A DNA stretch of 64,000 bases from Augochlora pura (lineage: Eukaryota > Arthropoda > Insecta > Hymenoptera > Halictidae): positions 186,001 through 250,000 of the forward strand of contig NC_135775.1 of assembly GCF_028453695.1 (NCBI RefSeq), in the 5' to 3' direction. The position numbers were made by a program, and so were the translations under genes. Positions 1-11,978 of the stretch are shown one piece after another; the first letter of the stretch is position 1, and each line of letters begins with the position of its first letter. The notes under the pieces were generated by a model. It made no database searches and had not been told where the DNA came from. It saw nothing but the letters and a program-made list of their open reading frames with translations.

Positions 1-181
1 ACCTGCCGGGGTTCTCGTGTTCCAGGTCGCCGAGCCATTCCGGCGTCACGAAAGCCACGACACCGATTATGGCGTAGCATATCGTGAATATACCCCATAG
101 GACACCGATCGCCTTTGAATTGCGAATGTAATTTGTCGCGTACATGTGAGAGGACTCCACGTACTCTATCTTGGACCCCAT
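1..181 (-). CDS. Tmhs: LHFPL-family tetraspan membrane protein, first coding exon (partial)
   Basis: Reading leftward from the ATG at 181-179 gives 60 residues starting MGSKIEYVESSHMYATNYIR and continuing with RNSKAIGVLWGIFTICYAII, then a stretch ending in TPEWLGDLEHENPGR at the window edge. The TNY-RNS-AIGVLW-IFTICFAI pattern and the following aromatic/Gly-Asp stretch are the N terminus and first membrane helix of the LHFPL3/4/5 group (insect Tmhs). These are four-helix plasma-membrane proteins; vertebrate members partner with mechanotransduction channels or GABA-A receptors. Only helix 1 and the start of the first extracellular loop are present. The gene is divergent to Cdk8 with about 3.3 kb between. 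The family is clear; which LHFPL subtype is less so. Confidence 0.85.
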   Translation of the reverse strand, partial: MGSKIEYVESSHMYATNYIRNSKAIGVLWGIFTICYAIIGVVAFVTPEWLGDLEHENPGR

Positions 182-2772
182 TCTATCGACAAACCAAACG
201 AAAACGGTTCATTACATTTAGTTAATAAGGGTCTCGATCTAGGTTTTCATTATCAACATTTTCAAACTCTGTGCAACGCAAAGATTTATGTTCATCTAAT
301 CGTTGTCTATTAATTATATGGGACGGACTCGTTAGAAAGTAAGAAACGCGCGATTAAAATAATGTTTCGCGTAAAACGTACTTGGGATCCGCCAGCGATC
401 CCAACAGTCTCTCGACAGTGTAAATCAGATTTTTCTACTACGTTCGATTCATCGAGAGTCGACGTTGCTGCCTTTGAAACCGTATTCGTCGACTTTCTTT
501 TCTCACCGTAGTTTGGAACGATCCTAGATTTTCTACGTGTCGCAAGATGACACTTCTCCAATTTGAAAAGATTACAGTTTCGGTTTTACGCAGGCACACG
601 GTGTATCGACTGTAAACGTTTAAATGTGGGAGAAGCTTCCGACGATGCCGAAATCGTCGAAAGTTTCCAAAGGCGGTTGCGGCACGAATGGTGACCCCAT
701 TGGGCGAATCTGGTTCAACGAAAGAGCAAAAACATCGGAAACGATCCACGCTGTCGGAATCATCGGAAATCGCATAAAGTCGCCAGGATCGAATTAGCAT
801 TGTCCACGGGTCTACCAACAAACACGAATCGCTGAACTTTCCTACCATTTCTAGGATCCCGAAGAATCTTTCTCACACGTTTGAGAATCACTGGATCACT
901 AACGAAGGCTAAATCTAGACGGCCGACACGTACCTTCTTTCTCGCGGTATATCCGTTTCAACTTTGAGACACTGCCGAAACCATCGACGCGACGCGGGTA
1001 TATTTCCGCCGCTCACTGGGAACTCGGTGGGCGCACTTGGACCGAAGGGTCGCACAGAGAGTTCGCACCGAGGGTTGCACCAAGCAGTCCGGAAATCGCA
1101 AGAAACGTTGTTGCCTCGATCGGTCGCATCTGCTGGTTGCACGGTGACACGAGTTTACGCGGCTGATCGCCTCGACCAAGTGGAAAATATGCGTTCGAGT
1201 GGACGTGGACGGCGAGCGCGAGCCCGCGATTGCTGCGCGTACGGTGTACACCTCAAGATGGCTGTCTCCCAGGCCCAGGTAGACCGAACACGCACACGGG
1301 TAGGGGATCGAGCGGGCCCGTATAGTGCTCGAGACGGAAGAGAGCGACGGAGACTCCGAATGGGGCCTCTTACGGGGCCTCGAGCAGAGGGAGAGCCACA
1401 GAGCCGTGGAGAAAGGCGACAGACTAAATGCGGTGGACAGACGGCGCGGCGCGGGGAACCGTATGGCGGTTCGACTCTTCTTCGACCCAACTTCTAGAGG
1501 AGCTAACTGAGATCAAGTTTTCTTATATTTTATAAACATTGCAAACGAATATTCATCGAATCGATTCAAAGGCGAGTACGCGTATGCGGCTAAGAAATAT
1601 CGAACGTCGAACTGTTGTTCACCTACACCTACACGGAAATCCTACAGGTCTGCAGACTCTCTGTAACGTGTTCTTTAGGTGGGGCAGAGTTGTGCATACT
1701 TTTCTGGTGACGCATTTAACAATGCCGACTATACGCTGCAACTTTGATCGCAATCCGTTTAGTACGCGTGATTTGTCCAACTTTCGAATTCTCGTTCATT
1801 TCATTGGAATGCCAATGAAATTCTCACATCTTCGCGGTTGTTGTAATACTTGAATCAAACTATTCTTTCGAATTTTATCGGTCATTTGTATAATCCGATC
1901 GTTGAGACGACAGCCAGACTTTTTATAGTCGTGTAAAAAACGTGCAACTTTCCTTGTTCCGATTTCGACGATTTTGAAAGTCGACCGATCACCGATTTAA
2001 CTCGTTCTTGCATGAGTACGCGTGTGCCCCTGTTGCAAAAGACTGGTTACAATATGCAAACAGCCGAATAGCGGCAATCCATGGAGTTAACAAAACGCCC
2101 AAAATTGTTGGGCAACGTGACCTACGGAGAAAGAATAGTCGATAATTTCCTCGTCTTCTATATACGAATTTTCAAAGTAAGCATAAAATACCAAGCTATG
2201 GTAAAACACGAATCGGGAGAAACATTTTCGCTTTTTGCGGGCGTAGTATGTATACATATATGTATATACATGTATAGAATAGAACCAACATTTTACAATC
2301 GTTTCGATCGTTTCGAAGGAGGAAGATACTGAATGAAAAACATTACCTTTGGATATTTAGCAGCTGTCAAGATATTAATGATAACCCTATTGAGCTTATC
2401 GCCTACGCGTCCATCGCTGTAATGGGTGAACCTCTGTAAAATGTGTCTTCTTGATTTCAACGATTTCAGATATATCTAATTTTGTTGTACGTAAAAATCG
2501 TTTGAGTGGATCGATCGCTTCGCTGTCTCGAAAAATAAATGAACCTGGACCAAATGTTTCGACACTCTGTAGATGTTAAAATTGGTAACGCGCCTACGTT
2601 ATCGACTGCTGGACTTTAAATGAGACAAACGATGCGACACAATAATTGAAATTATTACGAAGATATATACATTATTTCATATTACAATAACGTCTGGATA
2701 AGTGTCATTCGATGTGTTAGCGATGACTGTATACGCTGATTTCACTGCAAAGCATTAAAACATTTTTCTAAA

Positions 2773-2807
<35 letters not shown>

Positions 2808-3511
2808 CGATCATCTTCCGTCTAAAAAACTGAAGTAATTAAAGTAACTGTGCGCGAAGGTGGCTGCGTGGTAGAACGGTAGGGATACAAAGATTCTTGA
2901 ATTTCTTGCACCAAGGGACGACCGTACTTATGGTTTATGGTCTAAGGGGTATATTTCGTTGGCGGCATTGGTGTCGATGGTGGCGCCCTTCTATGCGATC
3001 GTGTTTTTTCTACGACCGGTTGCAACTCTCAAACTCTCAACTCTCGGGTGCTATGGTCTGGCACCTGGCATCTGTCATATTGGTTGATACTGATCCGAGA
3101 CCTCGAGACGGTTGCTCCAGACCACTGCAACCCAATTCGGACAATTTTGAACAACTCTGAACTCTGAATCTAAATCTGAACCTGAACCTCAACTTTGAAC
3201 AAACGTCACGACACAAGATTCATCATTTACAGCTGACAATTTGTCGATCTCTGGTGTAATTTAGATTCGAATCCGAAAATCTGCATATAATCCGACTCTA
3301 ATGGGGAGAGTGTTCGAATCGTTCAGTAGCGAGGATTTGAAAATTTGCATTAGGAAAAATTACTGGTCTTCCGTGTCGATGATTCTGTGATTGCATGAAT
3401 GGTAAACAATGTGAAGTATGTACATAGATGTACTAAATTTGATCATCCTATCGCGTGTGTCGAGTTAAAAATGTTTGTTTATAGTTGATAATTGTCCGGA
3501 TTACAATAAAC
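182..3511. other. Intergenic region between Tmhs and Cdk8
   Basis: No conserved coding sequence was found on either strand. About 960-1500 is GC- and CpG-rich and would suit the promoter or untranslated first exon of the leftward tetraspan gene. The remainder is AT-richer with short simple repeats, including imperfect TCTGAA-type hexamers near 3150-3200. Longer ORFs around 964-1500 read as arginine-rich low-complexity protein and have no family resemblance. Confidence 0.5.
2776..2809. repeat. (CT)n microsatellite
   Basis: A nearly pure CT dinucleotide run with one CCC interruption, in the Tmhs-Cdk8 intergenic region. Confidence 0.9.
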
Positions 3512-3514
3512 ATG

Positions 3515-5785
3515 ATGGATTACGAATTTAAAATGAAAACTCAGAAAGATCGAACAAAGGTGGAAGATCTTTTCGAATTCGAAGGATGTAAAGTTGGGCG
3601 AGGCACTTACGGGCACGTCTACAAAGCCCGTAGGAAGGAAGGGTTAGCGAGCTTTCCTAACCTATATTGTAACACTTGTACAACGTTTTATTTTCTTTTC
3701 TCGTTTTTCATTCGGCCGAAGAGTCTATCGAACGTTTTGTTTTGCGACAAGAAGATGCTAGATCTTGTTGTGATGTTTCATTCGATTGTTTAAGTTTATC
3801 CATTAATAAGCACCGTACAAAAATGACTGTGAACGTTGCGTTCCTTAATTTATTATTTTCCAATTTTTTAGTGTACCGGATGGCGAATTAAAATCTCGAC
3901 CAGATACGAAGGATTTCGGTTTAAAACAAATCGAAGGCACGGGTCTGTCAATGTCAGCTTGCCGCGAAATCGCTGTAAGTATTTTTAATGCTGTTAGGTA
4001 TTTGACGTGGCGCAAGTATTCGCTACTATAAGATTCTCTTTACAGCTACTCAGAGAATTGAAACACGTTAACGTGATTACTCTGATCAGAGTTTTCCTCT
4101 CTCACAATGACCGTAAAGTTTGGTTATTGTTTGATTTCGCGGAACACGATTTATGGGTACGTTTATCATTCGTAGGAATTCGTGGAATTTTTCCAAGGGA
4201 AACACGTCGATAATAATTTGATTTCAAATTGTAGCACATAATAAAGTTTCATAGAGCAGCGAAAGCTAATAAAAAACCTGTTATGGTGCCAAAGGGTATG
4301 GTAAAGTCCTTACTGTATCAGATTCTAGATGGTATTCATTATTTACATTCCAACTGGGTGCTTCATAGAGACTTGGTAATTATGAAATTGTATGGGCAAG
4401 GTTTTGTTGAATTGCTATACATATATCTATTCTGTCTTAGAAACCAGCAAATATTTTAGTAATGGGAGAAGGCAACGAAAGGGGTCGCGTGAAAATTGCA
4501 GACATGGGGTTTGCCAGACTATTTAATGCTCCTCTGAAACCGCTGGCAGATCTGGACCCTGTCGTCGTGACATTTTGGTATAGAGCTCCAGAGTTGCTCT
4601 TAGGAGCTAGGCACTATACAAAAGCTATTGGTACAGAATTCAGAATGGAACGAAATCGTCTGGCCATGTTTATTATCTATGTAATTTAACTTTGATTGTT
4701 TAGACATTTGGGCTATCGGCTGTATATTCGCGGAACTTTTGACGTCGGAACCCATATTTCATTGTAGACAGGAAGATATTAAAACCAGCAACCCGTATCA
4801 TCACGATCAGTTGGATAGGTATAGAATATACTTGTTGATCGTTATACGAGCCAACCTTGTTTTTTTCGGTGATACGAAAATATTGAAATTAATTAATATA
4901 TAGGATATTCAACGTGATGGGATTTCCCCTAGAAAAGGATTGGGAAGATATAAAAAAAATGCCGGAACATCCAACGTTATTGAAAGATTTTAAAAGATCC
5001 AAGTGAGTATCGGTTTCGCGAGGTTCGGAAGATATTGGTCTTAAATGGTTTCGGAAAGTTAACTTGAACGCGAATGTCTTTTGTTTCTTGCAGTTACGCA
5101 AATTGCTCTCTGACAAAGTACATGGATCGGCATAAAATAAAACCCGACAGCAAGGCATTTAATCTGGTACGACGAAACCAAGTATATTATCCTTCTATTA
5201 CCTACGATCAACGACGTTACGTATTTGTTGTTTCAGCTTCAAAAATTGTTAATGATGGATCCAAATAAACGAATTACGTCCGAGCATTCCATGCAAGATG
5301 CTTACTTCCAGGAAGAACCATTGCCAACGCAGGAGTACGTGGCTCGATTTTTCGACGCAATTCGCGATCGCGTTCAGCGTTTTGTTTATCCGTCTCAACG
5401 TTTGCTTCGTTGTTGCAGTATATTTGCCGGATGTCCTATTCCGTATCCCAAGAGAGAGTTTCTAACGGATGACGATACAGAGGAAAAGACTGAAAACAAG
5501 GCTCGACAGAATCAACAACAAACGGTAAGATAGTCCGCCGAACCTTTCGCGGATGGTTTATCTTTGAAATGTTCGATGAAATTGCAGCAACAGAATCAAC
5601 AGCAACAAGGAAATGGCGACCACAACCATGGACAAAACGCGAAACGAGTTCGTTTGAACGGTCCTCACGGAGCTCCGGAATTTCATCAGCATCAAAGCCA
5701 CGCGATGACCCATCAACAACCACCAGGAATGGTTTACTCTACTGCCCAGCCAACCCAGCCGTCGAATTTTCATCAACGTTTTTGA
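3515..5785 (+). CDS. Cdk8: Cyclin-dependent kinase 8 (Mediator kinase), 11 exons
   Basis: Exons: 3515-3642, 3872-3974, 4046-4156, 4235-4375, 4441-4630, 4704-4818, 4904-5002, 5094-5166, 5237-5334, 5419-5524, 5588-5785. All phases agree and give 453 residues (human CDK8 464). CDK8 with cyclin C forms the nuclear kinase module of Mediator. Diagnostic features are the start [24 protein letters not shown], the catalytic lysine in LKQIEG (about residue 61), SMSACRE in the C helix, HRDL (158-161), and the DMG motif (182-184) that CDK8/19 carry in place of DFG. Then come [34 protein letters not shown] and a Gln/His-rich tail. The residue before LKQ is Gly where human has Ala. The N lobe carries an extra stretch ([15 protein letters not shown]) before the lysine strand. 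The ATG at 3512 is in frame one codon upstream; 3515 was chosen by family fit. Confidence 0.97.
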
Positions 5786-6150
5786 ACAGTCTCCGGATAA
5801 CGAAACTAAACGATTCCTTCGATCGGTAGTTGGCCAATTTTTATCGATAAACTGTATTCAACAAATACGAACACGAACGTTTCCTGTATATTCCATTACG
5901 GTAGAATAGTAAAATTTTATTTATATATACATGCAGATATGCGTAATTTCTGCGTACTCTTGCGAAATAGATTTCGTCGCGTTGTAAATTTTCAGAAAAG
6001 AAAGACAAAAAGAAGACGGGTTGAAACGGAACGTGGAACCGAGTAAAAGAAGCGACAGTGACAGAGTGAAAATCGATGTAAAACGATGGGGAGGGAGAAA
6101 GAAGAAATGAGCGAGAGATGGAGAGGCAGCTGCAAACTTGAGAGATTGAG

Positions 6151-6204
6151 CAAGAGAGAGAGGGAGAGTGAGTGAGAGAGAGAGAGAGAGAGAGAGTGTG
6201 AGTG
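6151..6204. repeat. (GA)n microsatellite, interrupted
   Basis: GA-dinucleotide run with GTGA interruptions, upstream of the formin gene. Confidence 0.85.
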
Positions 6205-6598
6205 AGCGAGGAAGAAGGACTGTCTCCTTTCGCGGGGAATCGACGAGGAAGGAGAGAACCGGTGATTTAACGGAGGGGGATTACGCATGCGCCGTAAATC
6301 ATTTCGTAGCATCGGAGCGGTGTGTCGCGCGCTCCTGAAACGCAGTTTCCGCGAATCGGTGATCGACGAAAAAAGTGTGTGCGAGCGCCGCATTGCGACG
6401 TCGCGTGCTATCTGCCGCCTGTTCAGGATGTCAATTGAGCAAAGGAGCTTTCGTTCGTCACGTCGGTCAACGCATTGATCGGATGATAATCAAAGGTGAG
6501 AACGCATTTAGTCGATCGATGAATCGATCGATATTGTTCGAATTCCTATTTTCGATCTCATTCTCATCCCCATGGCCATTTTTTACGCCCATGCCCGT

Positions 6599-6671
6599 GC
6601 TTATTTTCATTCTCATTCTCATTCTCATTCTCATTCTCATTCTCATTCTCATTTTCATTTTCATTTTCATT
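6599..6671. repeat. (CATTCT)n hexamer array
   Basis: About a dozen head-to-tail copies of CATTCT drifting to CATTTT at the right end. Translation in any frame is only a simple peptide repeat. Confidence 0.85.
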
Positions 6672-8005
6672 TACACGTCCCGTTGTCACCGCGTTACGCG
6701 CACGTATCTGCGTTCGCATCTGTACTAGCGCTTGCAATCGTTTCCCTTATACGTCCGCGCAACTTTGTCTTAGAGCCTTAGACTAGACTATGTTCGCGTT
6801 GACGACAGCAAGCAAGCAGAGCGTCACTTTGAATTTCAAACGAAGTTACGCGGCCCCCTACTCGTCCGAGCGTGCGCCGCGCGTTATTTTCCATTTCGAA
6901 CCGACAGACTTTTCGCAACGCGCGTCCGACGATGAATTCTAATCGCGCGAACACGTATAATTAAAGGCTGCCAATCCCACCGTAGAGATCATCCGATCGG
7001 TTTTTCTTTTCTCGATATCGCAACGATTCGCGCGCGCCTTTGTCTCCAGGTCGGAAACGTCTCCCGTTTCTTGTTTCGCGTCTCGCGTTTCGCATCGGAG
7101 GAAAGTTTCTAGTCGTAGAAGAATTATTCGCCGCATCGCGACAACGCAGGCGCGCGCGCGCGCACGCATGCGAGTCGATCGAGTTCGAAACGAGGTTCGG
7201 TCTTCCTTACATAATTCGAAATTGAACGGTCGGCATTTTGATTTCGAAACACTTTCGTTTTCGCCCAGCTTCGACCTTTGGTTCGCGAGAGCAGTGTACG
7301 GAGGATATGCGGAGGATACGTAGGTGAGGAGAAGCGAAGCGAGGAGAGAAACGAGAATTACAAGCCACGCGAATATGCACACGGTTAGAGACGTCGGCCA
7401 GCCTCATAGATGCAAAAGTAAAAGTAAAGGGGGGACGATCCTGACCACCGTGTCTCGCGACCAGTCGGGGCCATGACCACGTTGCGACAAGGTAACCACA
7501 CAGTTGCCTTCTATCCTCGTAGAGCAGAACGATTCGAAGTCCCTCTGCGTAAAGGAGTGCGCGGCCGCGTCCGTCCATTTCCAGGCGCTGCTTCCTCTTG
7601 GAAACGTCGAGACCCGCGCGTCCTTTTCCTCCTCGAAAAACTACTCGGCAAGCGTCGCATTTCACTGTTTGCGCGACGAAATAGCAAACATCCGGGTGAG
7701 TGTCCCTCTGGTCATGGCTATACATGGCCGTTTCAAAACAGGCCCCCCGTCCACGCATGGTTTTTCTCGAAACGGATCAACGGTCGACGAGCGAAACGAT
7801 GCGATACCGAAATGGCAGCGGATCGCGCACGTGCGCTCTTGCCGATAACGCGTACAGTAGAGTCGTGGCTTGTAGGTCGCAGCCTGTATTGTTTTAGTTT
7901 TCGTCGCGGCGAGGCACTCGTTTTCTTCTCGAAATCGGACCGTTTCGGCGAAAGTCGGCCGTCAGACCCCCTCGACGTCTCGATATTTTCCCCGGTCTCT
8001 CCCGT

Positions 8006-8061
8006 TCCGGGTGTCCGGGTGTCCGGGTGTCCGGGTGTCCGGGCGTCCGAGCGTCCGAGTG
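8006..8061. repeat. 8-bp tandem repeat (GTCCGGGT)
   Basis: Around seven tandem copies of an octamer, the last two or three degenerate (GTCCGAGC). It is non-coding as far as can be judged. Confidence 0.85.
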
Positions 8062-8583
8062 CCTTTTGCGAGCTCGTGAAACGATATTGGGCGACAACCG
8101 AAACTTCTTTTGTCAGAAGTGAAAGACGTGGGAAGAGCGGAGATCGGATAGTCGGCGAGAACACGCGCGCGATCGAACAGAAACGGAACGAGAGACAGAG
8201 AAGAAAGGCGAGGTCAACAAGGTACCCGATATGGTATCCCGTGCCCGCCGTAAGCGTTATTTCATATAGCGTATAGTATACGTACAGAATACGCGTGCCT
8301 AAATGCACACCTATAAGACACGATACTCGCAGGCGAATTCGCGCGTGCGTCCACAATGGCTCGTTCTCCGGTCGCGCCTACCATTTAATAGTCGTAGCGA
8401 AACGACAAACTATCAATCGAATCGAGTGCTCGCGCTTCTCCGTTTCCGAGTTTCTCGATTTCATAGTTATAGGTGACTAAATGCTAGTCGATCGCGAGCT
8501 CTGCCGAAATTTCGATCTCTTCTCTTTTCATCTTTGTCCCTTTCCGTTTCGTCCGAGTCGACTTTCGCGTCGAACGACATGCT

Positions 8584-8630
<47 letters not shown>
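8584..8630. repeat. (CT)n microsatellite
   Basis: Uninterrupted CT run of nearly 50 bases. Confidence 0.92.
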
Positions 8631-10151
8631 ACACGTGGCTCGGCTAACGTAATCTTTTCCGCCTAGACGCGTCGACCCACGCCGCAACCGACGACGACGA
8701 CGACGACGACGGCGTCGTTTTGTCGCGCTTGTTCTCGGACAGGTAGGCGATTTCGGCGTCGGAAAGTTGACGGTGTCGCGACGACGCGACCTCTTGTAAT
8801 TGCGCGGGCAAAAGTCTGCGAAAGCCCCGATCAACGCAAAAAACCAGATCGTTCCGTTTATTTTTTCCTCGTTTCGATCGCGGCCTTCCTAAGATGGCCA
8901 GCGACCGTAAATGTAGACACGCGAGTGCGAACTTCGAGGTCGTCGGCAGGAACGACGATTGCAGGAAGCTTCGATGGCTTAGTACGGCTGTAGCAAGGCG
9001 TACGCGGCATGAATCATTTCGTTCAGCTTTTATTGGCTGGTGCGCGCTCGGAATTGTACGCGCGAATCTTCCTGGCCGATTCCAATTCCGATTCTGGACT
9101 CGATTTTAACTCCCGATCGAATCTCTCTCCGTCCGTATCCATGTACGGGACGCGCGCGCGCGCGAACAGCGACCGACGAGGCTCCGTCGCCCGATCATCG
9201 GCGCCAGTTTCCAGTTTTCCAGCACGATTTCGTGCAACGACGTCGACCGACGACGATCGCATCCTTCCGAAACAGTGTCTCTGCCTTATCGCGCGACGGA
9301 TTTATCGGCGCGCATCTCGTGGTCCTTAATATTGGAGAATCTATTTTTAAACGTGACTAGAGGTACGTGCACGCGTACGGTGATGCAATCCTATGGCTTC
9401 CCCCTCCTTCCCGCTCTTTCTCCGCCGTCCTTTCACTCTTTTACCATCTTGCGCTTTTTCTCATTTCCAGCTTCCTCTTTTTCTCCTTGGACCCTTCATC
9501 GTCGTTTCTTCTCTCCTCTATCCTTTTCCCCCTTTTCCCTTTTCCCTCTTACCCCCTTTCCCTCTTTCCTTCTTTCGTTGTTTCTTTCACTCTCCTTACC
9601 TCGTTTTTCGCGGCCCCGTTTTCATCTCCATACCGCACTTTGATGCCGATTCCGATCCCGGTTTTCTTTCGAGCGCAGCGCGCATTCGCCGTGTATATTG
9701 GAAAGAGAGAAATCGCGAAATCTTTGCGATGAAAAGATAGGAACGACAGGATGGTAGATATCTCGAGAACGCGAGACCATTCTGTTCGCAGCTACTACAA
9801 CAACTCGGTTTACCATAAAGGTGGTGGAACTCGCGCACCCCTCGCTCGGTTGGCATCGTTTCTCCAAGTTCATGAATTTTCACCGCGTTTATTTTTGTTC
9901 ACCGAAGGCAACGTGAGCGGAAAAAAGGCCGTGTCCATAATGGAACGACAAACGATGCGTCATTTTGTTTCGCGCGGCAGGTTTCCTTGGTGACTCGCCT
10001 CGCGACAAGAGCACGGAACGCAGACTCGGCGAGGAACAGCGATGCGGGCGCGGGCGACGGACATCGCGAGGTTCCTGCGCGTTTCGTTCGCGAGGCAATT
10101 CGGATATTTGGAACTTCGAAAGCTGGTTTGACGCGGATCGTCCTGTTTCAG

Positions 10152-11921
10152 GCTGGAGGCACGGTTTTCCACAAATGCGGTCAACATGGATTCCAACGTC
10201 GGTCTCGATTATATCGTGGACAATCCCGATTATTGCGTGAAACTCGCTTCGGGTAAGTCGTCGAACGTAAAAAGTAAGAACGCTTGGAATCGTTGGATTA
10301 GCCGGGCTCCCGCTGCGGATGTACGCACCGTTTCCGTTCGATTCCGTTTCAGCATTGGACACCGCCTGTCCCTCCGTGAAGAAACAAGTGGTGGATCTGC
10401 TCTCGGCGCTTTGCGTCTACAGCCAAGATGGAAGGCAGAGGGTTATCGACACTCTGCACGCGTACCAGGTGCCGAGCTCGTTGAACGCTTTCAGAACGAT
10501 TCGAGGTCTCCTCGAGACCATTTCCTACGATTGGTCGCCTTCTGCTATCGTAAACGATCCCGAGATCGCGCACGGCGACGCGGATGCGAGAAACCTTGCG
10601 CCTTATCGGATGTTAAAATTAAAGCCAGGCGCGCGATAAGCGACCAGATCGTTCTCGAGGAGGCTTCGAACGTAGCCGTTTCTTCCGAAACGGGGGCGTC
10701 GCGTTTCTCCCGAACGAGGATTAAATTTTTGAGGGGACGTTGCAGGAACGCAAGGGCGAACGGTACAGGTTGCGAATCGTGGTCAACGAGCTACGGAAAG
10801 CCACCACGGTGGATTATCAGACGGGGCTGCTGGCCTTGGTCAACTGTTTAGTCATCTCCACGCCGGTGCTCAAGGATCGCATAAGAATTCGCAACGAGTT
10901 CATCGGTTGGTACAGACGATTTTTCAACAAACTGTCAATTTATTGCACTCGTTCTCCTCGACTCTAGAAACAGAGAGATGAGATAATGAGAGAGGGAGAG
11001 AGAGGACGAGGATCGCGGAGAAACAACTGACCGTCCGTCTTTTCCGTTTTAGGCTTGAAACTTCTTCCAGTCCTGAACGAGCTACGGTGAGTACATTTCG
11101 ACAAACTGGATTCGCAGTATTAACCGATCAACGCGCTAACACTGTTCAATAATAAATAATAATGAACGTTTCGAAAGGACGCTTTATTGTATCCACACCT
11201 TCTGATTTGCACGTAATGCAACGTTAACGTTGGGCGTGCATCGAGCGCCGTACGCGCGATTCGAGGATCGGTTGACCAACGAACCCAGCATTCGTTCGAC
11301 TCGCGGCCTGTGCAGCGCGCGGCTAACGGTTCCATCGATTGCGTGCACACTAATCCAAACGTAATCGTTGGTTCAAACTAGGGACGCTCGATCGCTCCGC
11401 GTCTTTTTTACCTCTTTACCTCCCCCATAGCCTCCGCGTTTCCGTTTTCCACGGCATTGTTGCGCAAACGTCCGGCGAACGAGAAAACGGCCGGCCGGCC
11501 GCCGCGCCACCGACAATTATTCGCCGCCGTTCCTACGTATCATTTTCTTTGGTCTCCGCTTAAATCGCTCTCCACGCCACACACGCTCTACAGGAATAGT
11601 ACGATCTGTCATTCCTTCGCGGGATGACGGTCGTGCAAACTATTCTAGATCGAACAAAACTATTCGAACGAGAGCCGCTTTAAATATCGTACGAAGGAAT
11701 TGCCTGTTGAAATTCCCGGTAAAGGGAATCGCTGGATAATCGCTCGGCGATCGCCTCGAGGGAGTCTTCGTCCGATGGCTTACTGCGCGAGCACCGACAA
11801 TTTTTCACCGTTCGAACTCGCCTCGATGGAAACTCGCGTCGAATCGAATCGAACTTTCTTCGAATAATCGCGAACGGCGCGAGTCGTTTTCGTCCTGCGA
11901 GAAGGCTCGTCCGAAACTCGG

Positions 11922-11978
<57 letters not shown>

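Larger units (their letters stand above)
5786..10151. other. CpG-rich region between Cdk8 and the formin; probable promoter and untranslated exons
   Basis: No coding exon could be assigned. The sequence has several simple repeats, many arginine/serine-rich spurious ORFs on both strands and strong donor-like sites near 6496 (AATCAAAG|GTGAG) and 7694 (CATCCGG|GTGAGT). These would fit untranslated first exons of the formin, whose N-terminal coding exons must lie here if they are in the window. A polypyrimidine-rich stretch covers about 9400-9620. Confidence 0.4.

Noticed and set aside
964..1497. Open frames on both strands encoding Arg-rich proteins of 110-177 residues
   Set aside because: Both strands are open because the DNA is GC-rich. 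No family, splice or repeat-free conserved segment was seen, so it is more likely promoter or untranslated sequence.
3262..3276. GATTCGAATCC resembling a tRNA B box
   Set aside because: No A box or cloverleaf can be formed upstream at the right spacing.
7473..8356. Overlapping frames of 207-267 residues on opposite strands
   Set aside because: They cross an 8-bp tandem repeat, are Arg/Ser-rich and match no family. They do not supply the missing formin N terminus.
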